Source: Doris montereyensis (taxonomy: Eukaryota; Mollusca; Gastropoda; Nudibranchia; Dorididae). Taken from it: 64,000 nucleotides of DNA. Of the stretch, positions 32,990 through 45,817 are shown piece after piece. How positions within the stretch are numbered: position 1 is the stretch's first letter; the number at the start of each line of letters is the position of its first letter. The DNA is taken from assembly GCA_037039925.1 (NCBI GenBank), contig JAXRKP010001048.1, forward strand, positions 17,501 to 81,500, written 5' to 3'. The notes under the pieces are model-generated. The model was not told the origin of the DNA. It searched no databases and saw nothing but the letters and a program-made list of their open reading frames with translations. A program made the position numbers and the translations under genes.

Positions 32990-35900
32990 ACTTAAAAATA
33001 GACGTCATATGAACGAGACAATTAGGAGCAGAACGAAAGAGAAGAATGGTAGAATGAAAAAGAAAAATAGGAGTAGAAGGAAAGAGAAAAGCAGGAGTAG
33101 AATGAAAAAGAAAACTAGGAATAGGAAGAGAGAGGAGAATAGTAGAAAGAAAGAGAAAAATAGATGTAAAAAGAGGGAAAAACATGAATAAAACAAAAAT
33201 AAGGAGCAGAAATAAATTTAAAAAATAGGAATAGAATGAAAGAAAGATAAAAAAGGAGTAAAAAGAAAGACAAAAATTGGAATCGAAAGAAAGAGAAAAA
33301 TAGGGGAAGAAAGAAAGAAAAATAAAAGTGGAATGAAAGATAAAGATAGGAGCCGAATGAAAGACAAAAATAGGAGTAAATCTAGAAAAGAGAGAAAAAG
33401 GAGTAGACAGAAAAAGAAAATAGCAGTAGAAAAATAGTAAAAAGAAAGAAAGAAAAAAATAGGCGTAAATAGAAAAAAGTAAAAAGAAAGAGGACAATAG
33501 GAGCAAAAGGAATGAAAAATAGCAGTAGAAAAAGAGAAACATGGGTCAGAAAGAAAGAGGAAAAGGGGAGTAGAAAGAAATGGACAAATAGGAGTCGACA
33601 GAAAACGAAAAATATGAGTAAAACAAAAAGTAGGAACGAGAAAAATAGAAGTAGAAAGAATGATAAAAATAGAAGAAGAATAAAAGAGAAAAAGAAGAGT
33701 AGAAAGAAAAAGAAGAATAGGAGTAGAAGGAAAGAGAAAAGTAGATGAAGAAAGAAAGAATAACAGGAGTAAAAAGAAAATGAGTAGAAAGAAAGAGAAA
33801 AATAGAGTAAAATGAAAGATAAGAAAAGGGAACACGAAGCAAAAAGAAAAATAAGATTAGAGAGAAAGAGATTTATTAGAGTAGAAAGAAAGAGAAAAAC
33901 AGGATTAGAAAGAATAGACAAATAGTAAAAAGAGAAACAAACAGACGTAGAAAGAAAGAAAAATAGAGTCGAAAGAAAGGGAAAAACATGAGTAGACAAA
34001 AAACTGGGAGTAGAATGAAAGACAAAAGGAATACAAAGAGAAAAATAGAAGAAGAAAGACAGAGATTTATCGGAGTAGAAAGAAACAGAACAATTTGAGT
34101 AAAAAGAAAGAAAGAGAAAAACAGTAAAAAGAGAGAAAAATAGTATTAGAAAGACAAAGATTTATCGGTAGATAGAAAACGAAAAAAAGGAAGTAGAAAG
34201 AAAGAGATTTATCGGAGAAAAATGAGAAAACTAGAAGTAAAAAGAAAAGATTTATCGGAGTAGAAAAAAAGAAAAATAGTAGAACGAAAGAGATTTATCG
34301 GACTAGAAAGACAGAGAAAAATAGGAGTAGAAAGATTTGAAAGAAAGAGATAGATATATGTAGAAAGAAAGAGAAAAATAGAAGTAGAAAGATTTGAAAG
34401 AAAGAGAAAAATAGAGTAGAAAGAAAGTATTAGAAAAGAAAAAGAGAAAGAAAGAGAAAATGGTAGAAAGAAAAGAACACTAGACGAAAGAATCGGGATA
34501 AATAGAAAGAGAAAAATGGTAGAAAGGAAAAGAAAAATAGAGTAGAAAGAAATATTTAGGATAAAAGAAAGAAAAATAAGAGATGGAGAAAAATAAGAGG
34601 AAAAAGAGAAAATAGGAGAATGGAGAAAAATAGGAGAAAAAAAGAAAGAGAAACATAAGAGTAGAAAAAAATAGAAAAATAGAAATAGAATGAAAGACAA
34701 AAAAGGGAGTAAAATGAAAGACAAAGTAGAGAGCACAAACAAAGAGAAAATAGGAACAGAAAGACTGAAATTTATTGGAATAGAAAGAAACAGAAAAATT
34801 GAAGTAGAAAGAAGGAAAGAGAAAAACAGTAAAAAGAAAGAGATAATTAGAGAAGAAAGACGGAGATTTATAGGAGTAGAATTATATTAGAAAGAAAGAT
34901 TTATCGGAGCAGAAAGAAAGAAAAATATGAGTAGAAAGAAAGAAAGAGAAAACCAGTAGAAAGACAGACAAATAGAAGTAAAAGGAAGAAAGAAATAGGA
35001 AGACAAGTGTAGAAAGAAAGACAAAAATAGAAGTAGAAAAAAAAATAGAAAAATAGGTAAGAAAGATAGAGAAAAATTAGAGAAAAAAGAAGAGAAAATT
35101 AGAAGCAGAAAAAAGAGAAAAAGGAGTAGAAAGATAGAATAACAGGAAGACAATGAAAGAGAAACATAGGAGTAGAAAGAAAGAGAAAATTGAAGTATAA
35201 ATAAAGAGAAAAATAGGGGAAGAAAGAAAGAGAAAAAGTAGTAGAAAAAAAGAGAAAAAGTAGTAGAAAGAAAGAGAAAAAGTAGTAGAAAAAGAAAAAG
35301 AAAAAAAGTAGTAGAATGAAAGAGAAAAAGTAGTAGAACGAAAGAGAACAAGTAGTAGAACGAAAGAGAAAAAGTAGTAGAAAGAAAGAGAAAAAGTAGT
35401 AGAACGAAAAGAAAAAGTAGTAGAACGAAAGAGAAAAAGTAGAACTAAAAAGAAAAAGTAGTAGAACGAAAGAGAAAAAGTAGTAGAACGAAAGAGAAAA
35501 AGTAGTAGAAAGAAAGAGAAAAAGTAGTAGAACGAAAGAGAAAAGAGAAAAAGTAGTAGAAAGAAAGAAAGAGAAAAAGAAGAGCAGAATGAGGAGAAAA
35601 ATAGAATTAGACAAAAAAGAGAAAATAGGAGTAGATAGAAAAGAAAAATAGGATTAAAATGAAAGAGACAAATGTGAGTTAAAAGAAATAGAAAAATATG
35701 AGAAGAAAGAATACAAAATTGGGAGTAGAAAGAAACAGAAAAAGAGGAAAAGAATGAAAGAAAAAATAGAAGTATAAAGAAGGAAAAAAATGAAAGTAAA
35801 AAGAAAAAAGAAAACTAAGAGAAGAAAGAAAGAGAAAAATAGGAAAAGAAAGAAAGAGAACAATGGGAATAGACAGAAACAGAAAAATAGAACAATAAGA

Positions 35901-36035
35901 GAAAAGAGGAGAAAATGAAAGAAAAAGAAAAAGAAAGACAAAAATAGGAGTAAAAATAAAGAGAATCATAGGAGTAGAAAGAAAGAAAAAGAGGATTAAA
36001 AAGAAAGAGAAAAAATAGGAGTAGAAAGAAAGAAG
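32990..36035 (+). repeat. 3-kb purine-rich (A/G) tract
   Basis: The + strand is almost entirely AAAGAGAAAAATAGGAGTAGA-like words; pyrimidines are mostly the single T of TAG. Units of 18-24 bp are recognisable but irregular. The long Phe/Leu/Ser frames on the minus strand result from this composition and are not proteins. A purine strand this long can in principle adopt triplex structure; that is inference. Confidence 0.93.
35220..35560. repeat. Regular 22-bp sub-array within the purine tract
   Basis: The word AGTAGTAGAACGAAAGAGAA, followed by AA, recurs about 15 times with AAAGAA/AACGAA variants. It is the most homogeneous part of the tract and may be its most recently amplified part. Confidence 0.9.
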
Positions 36036-36124
36036 CACATTTGGTTCATTTCCTCTCCCACCCCACCCCCAAAAAGAAAAAAACCAAACAAGACAACAAC
36101 AAAAACAGATTGCCCAAGAACGTA

Positions 36125-36400
36125 TTGTTAAAAGCAAGTTTATTGGTTGAATGACAGTAGAATAGCTAAGTCAGTATACAGTGCTAAAGCCCAATGTAAA
36201 AGACCAAAAGGCAGACTTCGGAGAAAGTGGGAAGAAGATATAAAAGAGGCACTGAAGCATAGAAATGTAACTTTCACTGAAAGGAACAGAAAATGCCATG
36301 ACAGGGCATCCTGAGAAAGATCATCTCGGGCATCTGAACCCTTACACCAAAAAGTAGAATGGGCACTGATAAACAAAGAAAGAATAATTAAACTAAATCT
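36125..36400 (+). mobile_element. RTE-like LINE 3' end fragment
   Basis: Read on the + strand: MNDSRIAKSVYSAKAQCK, then RPKGRLRRKWEEDIKEAL, the C-terminal tail of the element at 13.0-16.4 kb (its RMNDNRIAKSVY block). It ends with AAAGAAAGAATAA, the expected AAAG-type 3' tail. The 5' part is missing, as is usual for 5'-truncated LINE insertions. Confidence 0.82.
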
Positions 36401-36447
36401 TATAACATAAAACAAATAACATATGTATGCAATATGTTATTATTACA

Positions 36448-36730
36448 CTTGTAATGATGATACAGGATATAATGCCAACGATTAAAATCAATAACACTGT
36501 TTAAAATAATGATGATACAGGATATAATGCCAACGATTAAAATCGATAACACTATTTAAAATAATGATGATACAGGATATAATGCCAACGATTAAAATCA
36601 ATAACACTATTTAAAATTATGATGATACAGGATATAATCGCCAACGATTTAAATCGATAACACGATTTAAAATAATGATGATACAGGATGTAATGCCAAA
36701 TAACAATATTTAAAATAATGATGACAAAGT
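36448..36730. repeat. ~57-bp tandem repeat, about five copies
   Basis: Each unit contains AATGATGATACAGGATATAA and TGCCAACGATTAAAATC. The last copy is shortened. Confidence 0.92.
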
Positions 36731-38045
36731 CAAAATACAGTGTACTAAACTAGTAATGTTATATTAGTATTAACACTGAGCAGGAAAAATGCTGGGCCTT
36801 AAAACTGAAACCCTGAGAATCAACAAAGATTCACCATAGCACGAGTGAGGGCTGTCCCGAAACTAAAGTGAAAATAGTAGGTTGATGTGTTTGCTTCATT
36901 AAAATTTCTCATTCACCATGTGCGGTGATCTCACTCATAGCGAATTCAAAGGAAACAGCAAGAGGAAAGACATGTATTTTGTCGAAAAAATGGAACGTGA
37001 GAAAGAGAACCTATCATCACCAGAATCGTCCGCCCATCGCCAACAGTACATTGTTAGCAGTAGTACAAGATTTCACACGAAAATTAAAAAGAAAACAGAA
37101 CATCAAAAAAAGGTAACGTTCACAAGCCAAATCCTTCATTACTCTATTAAATAGACTGATGTCTTCGCCTTCTTTCTTCAATCTTAGTAGTAGCTGTATA
37201 GCAAGTTTTTAATCTGCTGTCACTGTCATCTGCCAGTGAAATAAAATACAAAGAAGAATAATGCCAATAATAGTCCTCACCTTCAGTCAGAGTCCAAGTT
37301 ATGGAGATCACAGGGAAGTTTTACAATAAAATTATGGTAGTACAGTAGTGACCGCCTAAATGCCCGGCGCTTGGAAAGCAGACAAAACGGGCATTTAAGC
37401 GAAACGGGATTTAGGTGAAAGTGAAAGTAGGTCAGGGACAACGATTTGGGGGTAGGCCCATTTCTGTGAAATTGGGTTTCCTAGTGACAATCAATTTCGT
37501 CCAGGATTTAAAGCTTCTTTTTTTAAATCATTTCCTGGTTTAGTCACTTTTATTTTCAAGATGTAGATCTGTGTGTAGCTGTGTAGAATTCAAGTTGCTG
37601 CTATGGCGGCTAAGAGAAAAGGAACTGATTCAGTTTTTCCTCGTTAACTGGCATAACCCACACTACAATCACGTGATTTATTTAATCACGAGACCTATGA
37701 CTTATGTAATTATGCAAATTTGGATGAGAAAAATGATGACAAGCATCATCCAACGGGATCATCAATGTGTGAATAAATTAACACGAATCTTTCAACTCCT
37801 TCGATTCACTCATGTAATTAAGACAACAGACAGACATTGACAAGGATAAAGAATCATAGCCAGATCGTTTGTTTTGGAAAAGTCATGAGCTGTACGAAAA
37901 ATGTAATGCGAGAAAAAGGCACACCTGATACACTGAGGTGATAAAGGCGCGGATGGGTTGACCGACTCTCGCCACGAAGACCCGAAGTAAGTCACATCGG
38001 ATACGGCCAATGCCAGACTGGGCACAGAACACTAAAACACTACGG
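36731..38045. other. Intergenic sequence, no supported gene
   Basis: The open frames at 36918-37154 and 37571-37840 lack recognisable domains. The segment GTGCGGTGATCTCACTCATA at about 36919 has a relative at about 39120 (TGTGGTGATCTCACTGTCAG), so part of it may be a dispersed repeat. A stretch at 37355-37430 (GCCTAAATGCCCGGCGCTTG) also looks repetitive. Confidence 0.45.
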
Positions 38046-38047
38046 CG

Positions 38048-38308
38048 CATAGAGCAGGAGCTTATCCTTCCTGGAAGCGGAACAGGTGACAATAATCACC
38101 TCCTGGCCAAGGGAGCTAATCTGACGCAGGTTTTAACCCCAAAGTTAGTGCCTGCCCATTTGCCCCCTAGGTCGAATGTGGCAGAAAATGCGTGTCAACT
38201 CAAGTGTCTTTCCCAAGGAACACAACGCCAGGCCTATCTTTGCTAGGATTCCAACCCAGGACCTCATGATTGCCAGTCCGGCAGCCTAACCGCTCAGCCA
38301 CCAACCCC
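38048..38308 (-). mobile_element. SINE type A, copy 5
   Basis: In minus orientation it has the tail AGGAGCTTATCCTTCC..., GGAACAGGTGACAATAATCA, TTTGCTAGGATTCCAACCCA (box B) and a head ending CGCTCAGCCACCAACC. The box B has one base change. Confidence 0.85.
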
Positions 38309-38329
38309 AACCCCACTAAAACTATTGAG

Positions 38330-38960
38330 ACTACTAGCATTGTGGTCACTAAAACTATTGAGATTGCATGTGATTGTGCAATAATATTGTGGTAATTTCA
38401 CAAGAGAAATCGCCATGTCAACGCTAACACTGTTGAGATTGCACGTGATTGTGTAATAATATTGTGGTAATTTCCTACAAGAGAAATCGCCATGTCAACG
38501 CTAACACTGTTGAAATTGCACGTGATTGTGTAATAATATTGTGGTAATTTCCTACAAGAGAAATCGCCATGTCAACACTAACACTGTTGAAATTGCATGT
38601 GATTGTGTAATAATATTGTGGTAATTTCCTACAAGAGAAATCACCATGTCAACACTAACACTATTGAAATTGCACGTGATTGTGTAATAATTGTGGTACT
38701 TTGATCCTACAAGAGAAATCGCCATTCAACACTAAAACTATTGAAACAAGAGAATCAAGAAGAAATGCCATGTCAACACTAACACTATTGAAAGCAGATG
38801 ATGAAAAAATTTTGCTTTGACAAGAGAAATCGCCAATTACATGACAGCTCTGTGGCATTAATCAACTAACTAAACATTTTTCTTCACTACAAGAGAAATG
38901 CATTGAACGTGATTGTGTAATAATATTGTGTATTTTCTTACAAGAGAAATCGCCCGCCCA
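38330..38960. repeat. 77-bp minisatellite, about seven copies, decaying to the right
   Basis: Units contain GCACGTGATTGTGTAATAAT, ATTGTGGTAATTTCCTACAA and GAGAAATCGCCATGTCAACG. The first five are near-regular; later ones are broken. A piece, GACAGCTCTGTGGCATTAAT, occurs at 38842 and again at 39251. Confidence 0.9.
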
Positions 38961-39424
38961 CTTCAACAAATTGCAAACCAAAGCAGATGATAAAAAATTT
39001 TGCTTTGACTTGATCCTTTGGGTTGAGAATTTACACCTTCCCACTAAACTCACTCAATGCACTGCTGATGAGAGAAAAAAGAATCAAAGAAAATGACAAG
39101 AAAGATAAAGCTCATTCGCTTGTGGTGATCTCACTGTCAGGGTGATTAAGAGGGAAGGAAACAGTAAGATGACAGATATAAAAAGTGAAACAGTGAAAGG
39201 AAAGGAGTAGAAGCTACCTCCAACCCAGTGAAATGAAGCCAATTACTAATGACAGCTCTGTGGCATTAATCTATCAACTAAGTCAAAACCAAGCAACAAC
39301 AGTTTAACATTTTCTTCCGTCATCAGAAAACGACCTTTTGTGACAATAATCTTCATTCAACACGTAACCCATGAACGAAGATAAGTTTCCAAAATATGGG
39401 CATAGCAATAATTACATCCTAAAA

Positions 39425-39545
39425 ATAACAAATAGATTTTACTCGAGAAAATGTTTCAACCGGCAGCGGGGCTTGAACTTGAACACACAACCTTTGGGTT
39501 GAGAGGCTGACACCTTGCCTCTGACTACCGAGTCCCTCCGCACAC
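39425..39545 (-). mobile_element. SINE type B head fragment, copy 4
   Basis: On the minus strand it reads as the type B head: GGGACTCGGTAGTCAGAGGC, box B-like GTTCAAGC, then CGGTTGAAACATTTTCTCGA. Only the tRNA-like 5' part is present. Confidence 0.75.
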
Positions 39546-39814
39546 ACCAAGAACCAATAAGAAATGTAACATGCACGGTAGGTCGTACACACTCCCTTTC
39601 TTTCACTGCAACGAGGTGGTCAAGGCTTCAATTTTATCTTGGTGTGCCCAAAGATTTCTTTTTCGTCTCTATTTATTATTCCTTTGCACTCGTCATCAAG
39701 ACAAAGACTTTTGTACATGTACAATCTTTCAATTTCAATCAGAAATAAATTCTCTTCTAATAATATTTTTCTTTTCTCTCCTCGTTTGCTTTTTGTTTTC
39801 ATTCAATCAACCAG

Positions 39815-39900
39815 ACAAAGTGGAAAGAGCAGTAAGAAGACTAAAATGCATGGACGATTTCTACAGATCACATAAATGTATGAAAACATTAGAATTATAG
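39815..39900 (+). CDS. Possible terminal exon of an unidentified gene
   Basis: After the acceptor-like TCATTCAATCAACCAG the frame reads DKVERAVRRLKCMDDFYRSH and KCMKTLEL to a TAG. The residue composition looks protein-like (charged, two cysteines) compared with the surrounding AT-rich sequence. No upstream exon was identified and no family was recognised, so chance is possible. Confidence 0.25.
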
Positions 39901-40085
39901 TAGATATGCACATAGTATAGACATTTTGGCAACAAAATTTCATTGATAACTATTAATTTATAGAACAAAAAAGCGGACATGAGTATATATTTGTGAAAAA
40001 GCTGAATAAACAAACACAACACAGATGAATCGACACACATTCTAAACAACAGTTGGCATCCTTCATGCGGCAGAGCTGGTTTGAG

Positions 40086-40152
40086 CTATGAAGGCCACAC
40101 GTATTTTGCCAGGTCCTCGGGGTATCTTTCAAATGCAGTGGAACATTCCGCC
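40086..40152 (-). CDS. Possible terminal exon of an unidentified minus-strand gene
   Basis: On the minus strand the acceptor ATCTTTTTTCCAG precedes a frame reading AECSTAFERYPEDLAKYVW, then PS and TAG. Its entry phase (2) does not match the exons of the small gene at 41.8-44.2 kb, so it would belong to a different transcript. No other exon was found. Confidence 0.3.
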
Positions 40153-40394
40153 CTGGAAAAAAGATTTAAAACAATATTAACAAACAAAATAACAACAGCA
40201 AAGAAGAACATGAAAACAAACAAAAAATAAACTAACAAGAGCAAGTTAGTGCCTGTGTGTGTAATTTTAGCAGTCAACCGGAAATCACGCGATCAATAAC
40301 ACTCCTCGCCATCCCCTACCACTCTCAATCCATTTTTCTCCTCCCCCACCCCCCCTTGAATAATTTGTTGTTGTTAGCGATGACCCAGTTAATC

Positions 40395-40560
40395 CATTTG
40401 AGTTAAACACACGCCCTGGTCTGGTCCAGGTAGTGGATAAACAAACCTTGGAGTCCCATGGGGAACAGACAATAAAAAGGAGGTCCTGTGCAGATCACAA
40501 CACTTGAATAATCCTATAAAAAACCTCAAGATGGCCTTAGAAGTGGATGTGAGTAATAAA
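40395..40560 (+). mobile_element. SINE type B 3' fragment, copy 3
   Basis: CTGGTCTGGTCCAGGTAGTG, AAAGGAGGTCCTGTGCAG and GATGGCCTTAGAAGTGGATG match the body and tail of type B. The head is missing. The 51-bp minisatellite begins directly at its 3' end. Confidence 0.75.
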
Positions 40561-41172
40561 TCAATTCCATTCAGTTTAATAAACACAATTGTCTTGGAGT
40601 GTATAGTTAATGGGAAACAACCCTGTTTAATAAACACAATTGTCTTGGAGTGTATAGTCAATGGGAAACCGCCCTGTTTAATAAACACAACCGTCTTGGA
40701 GTGTATAGTCAATGGGAAACCACCCTGTTTAATAAACACAACTGTCTTGACTTGGTATAGTCAATGGGAAACCACCCTGTTTAATAAACACAACTGTCTT
40801 GGAGTTCTTACTCATGGTTCCATAGAGGAGTTTGCATTTTTTGCTTTCTTTCATTTTTGAAGAAGATGTAAACCGCCCTGTTTAATAAACACAACTGTCT
40901 TGGAGTGTATAGTCAATGGGGAAACCGTTTAATAAACACAACTGTCCTGGGAAACCGCCCTGTTTAATAAACACAACTGTCTTGAAACTTGGAGTGTATA
41001 GTCAATGGGAAACCGCCCTGTTTAATAAACACAACCGTCTTGGAGTGTATAGTCAATGGGAAACCACCCTGTTTAATAAACACAACTGTCTTGGAGTGTA
41101 TAGTCAATGGGAAACCACCCTGTTTAATAAACACAACTGTCTTGGACTGTATAGTCAATGGGAAACCGCCCC
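40560..41172. repeat. 51-bp minisatellite, about ten copies, with a duplicated spacer
   Basis: Units contain AGTCAATGGGAAACCGCCCT and GTTTAATAAACACAACTGTC, then TTGGAGTGTAT. The array is split by a block at about 40802-40870 (CTTACTCATGGTTCCATAGA ... TTTTTGAAGAAGATGT) that appears again just after the array (41189-41252). The array therefore seems to have been duplicated or rearranged together with its right flank. Confidence 0.93.
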
Positions 41173-41460
41173 AGACAATGGCTTGGAGTTCTTACTCATG
41201 GTTCCATAGAGGAGTTTGGCATTTTTGCTTTCTTTCATTTTTGAAGAAGATGTGATCCAATCTAATTTGATTTTAAGGAGAGAATTCATTTCGATTGAAG
41301 ATTTTAAGTTCAGATTCCTCGGGGATGGGGTGTCAGGCGGAAACCGCTGTATAATAATAATGGTCAACGGCCTGTTACCTGCTGAAGATTTGATTGAACT
41401 TTGCTTACCAATCTGAGCAAATAAAAATAAAAAGAGACAAAAAACACAAAAATATCACAG

Positions 41461-41745
41461 AGGCATCAGTAGCCGAGTGGTTAGGCTGCCGGGGTGGGCA
41501 TCATGAGGTACCGGGTTCGAATCCTGACAAAGCCAGGCTCGACGTTGTTCCTTGGGAAAGACACTTAATACGTATTTTCCCAATCGACCCAGGTGCGAAA
41601 TGGGTACAAGCACTAGGTTGGGAGTAAACACCTACGCCAGACTAGCATCCTGTCCAGGAGGTGATTGTTATTCCTTGTTCCGCTTAACGCTATAGAAACT
41701 GGGATATCCTCTGGCTCTATGGGCCGTGATGTCCTTGAAGGAACT
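41461..41745 (+). mobile_element. SINE type A, copy 6
   Basis: GGCATCAGTAGCCGAGTGGT, GGGTTCGAATCCTGACAAAG, GAAATGGGTACAAGCACTAG, AAACTGGGATATCC and CTTGAAGGAACT are present in order. Box B is intact. It lies about 100 bp beyond the stop codon of the small minus-strand gene. Confidence 0.9.
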
Positions 41746-41846
41746 ATTATCAGTGATTAATTAAAAAAACAATCGTTTCCCTATGAATAAAATACTGGAT
41801 TGTTCTAAGCACGAAAAAAGTCACCCTTCAATGTGGAATTCAATTC

Positions 41847-44154
<2,308 letters not shown>

Positions 44155-44657
44155 CTGGAAAATAAAAAAGAAACAACTTGAATCTTTCATTACAAACCAA
44201 AAAACAAAGCTTTAAAAAGAAGACAAGAATATATTATAATTGTAACTCAATTTCAAACAGAAAAAAAGAAACTTTTAAGAGGACGGGACATTTTGTTATT
44301 CAAGAAAGATCTAGTCTTTCTTTCCTAATAAACAACATGTTTGTAATCAATCCTTCAACTTAACATAATGTTGAAATGGCACAACATGCTTCATTATATA
44401 TAATTAATACATATTTATAATCTAATCCAAGCCTGTCAAAGATTCTATGAGCAGTAACACTTCCACTCCACTAACCCCCCCCCCCCCCTCCCCTCTTTTA
44501 AAAACATTAAACAATATTTCTTATAAGGCGGAATCGTTCTTATTTTTCTGCAGGTTCCTTTTTGATGACTTAGTTATTGTACAAAACAGATATTTATAAC
44601 AAAGAGCAGAACAGCAAAGGGGCATTAACCAGACATTATGATTACATAAAATAATTA

Positions 44658-44990
44658 AAAGCGATATCAGTGGCAAAGTGGCTCAGCTTGAGGTCTTGAG
44701 TTCGAATCCTAGCAAAGCTAGTGTGACAGAATGGCCAGTGTAACACAAGATGATGAAGTACATGAGTACAGTTGGTAGATCTGATCTAGACTGACCTAGA
44801 ATCTCTTTATTCAGCCTTTATATACTTATCTAAGGATAAGGGGAATTAAGTCTAATAATACACATACATACATATAAGATAACAACAGTTACATCACTTT
44901 TACAATATAGATTATCATTCTACTTCAGCTAGGTCAACCGTTGAGCTTCAGTTCTATGACTATGAGCCATAGTGACCTTGAAAGAACTTG
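44658..44990 (+). mobile_element. SINE type A copy 7, interrupted
   Basis: The head (44664-44712) reads ATCAGTGGCAAAGTGGCTCA and GAGTTCGAATCCTAGCAAAG. The 3' part (44930-44990) reads CCATAGTGACCTTGAAAGAA. About 215 bp of unrelated sequence between them begins GTGTGACAGAATGGCCAGTG. Either an insertion or a rearrangement split the copy. Confidence 0.6.
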
Positions 44991-45039
44991 ACTTTTTAAA
45001 AACTATATTAGAGCTGTATCAAGCTCGCTGTTTCAGAAT

Positions 45040-45280
45040 ATTGAAAGATGCAAGACTTTCGGGATTTGCATATTGCAAACTAATTTGTATCTTGTGAGAG
45101 CAGTGACGTCACAGCAAGCAGGTCAACACGAGTGTTATTGAAAGCCAATCCCTATCAAGCCTGAATTATGCCAGATGCAAGTCTTCTGATATTGGTGTAT
45201 TGTTTTGTATTAAATTGTATCTTGCAAGCATTGACGTTACAGTGAGCAGGTCACGTGAATGTTGCTAGAAGTAAATACCT
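45040..45280. repeat. Diverged ~120-bp duplication
   Basis: Two adjacent segments share, in order, AGATGCAAG, TTTGTATCTTGTGAGAGCA / TTGTATCTTGCAAGCA, GACGTCACAGCAAGCAGGTC / GACGTTACAGTGAGCAGGTC, GAGTGTT / GAATGTT and CCCTATCA / ACCTATCA. It is an old tandem duplication. The open frame downstream (45329-45688) has no recognisable domain. Confidence 0.7.
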
Positions 45281-45817
45281 ATCATCAAGACTCATTTCAG
45301 TTCACATGGACGTAGCACCCTACAATACTTGAATCTGCTCGCATTTGATGCAACACCCTGCAACACTCAATTCAGTTTGCCCGAAGTAAAACCATACAGG
45401 CTTTTTCAAAGCAAGAGAAGTAATCTCGCGCTGGCTGTGTGTGAGTGTGAGTGTGACACTGTGGCTGTAATGCCAGCAAGACTGTGTTGCTTGTTTAATC
45501 AGTCTCGAGGCTGGAGTCTTGCATCAAAGTATTGCATGCTCGCTTCCAGCTTTATAAAACACTCAAGGACAATATTAAGGAGTGTTAATAGTTATAGTTT
45601 CAAGCTTCATAGCGGGCTTTCCTTTCATGACTATGCAACTCTTTTAAGAATTGATGTCCCGTTTGTTTACATCAGTGAATGCGTCTGAAGAAGTGGCCAG
45701 GTTGGTTTAATTTATCATGTCAAAAACAAACGTGGACGTCAGAGGCCTCCACAATTCCCAACTTTTTAAAGACCCGACCTGAGCCTGAATTACACTACCA
45801 TAAGAAAATAACCCTGA

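Noticed and set aside
32973..36137. Many Phe/Leu/Ser-rich frames resembling membrane proteins
   Set aside because: They are the complement of a purine-only-like tract; frames overlap in all three phases with no conserved order.
45329..45688. 119-codon frame
   Set aside because: No motif, splice site or relative was recognised; the adjacent duplication suggests repetitive non-coding sequence.
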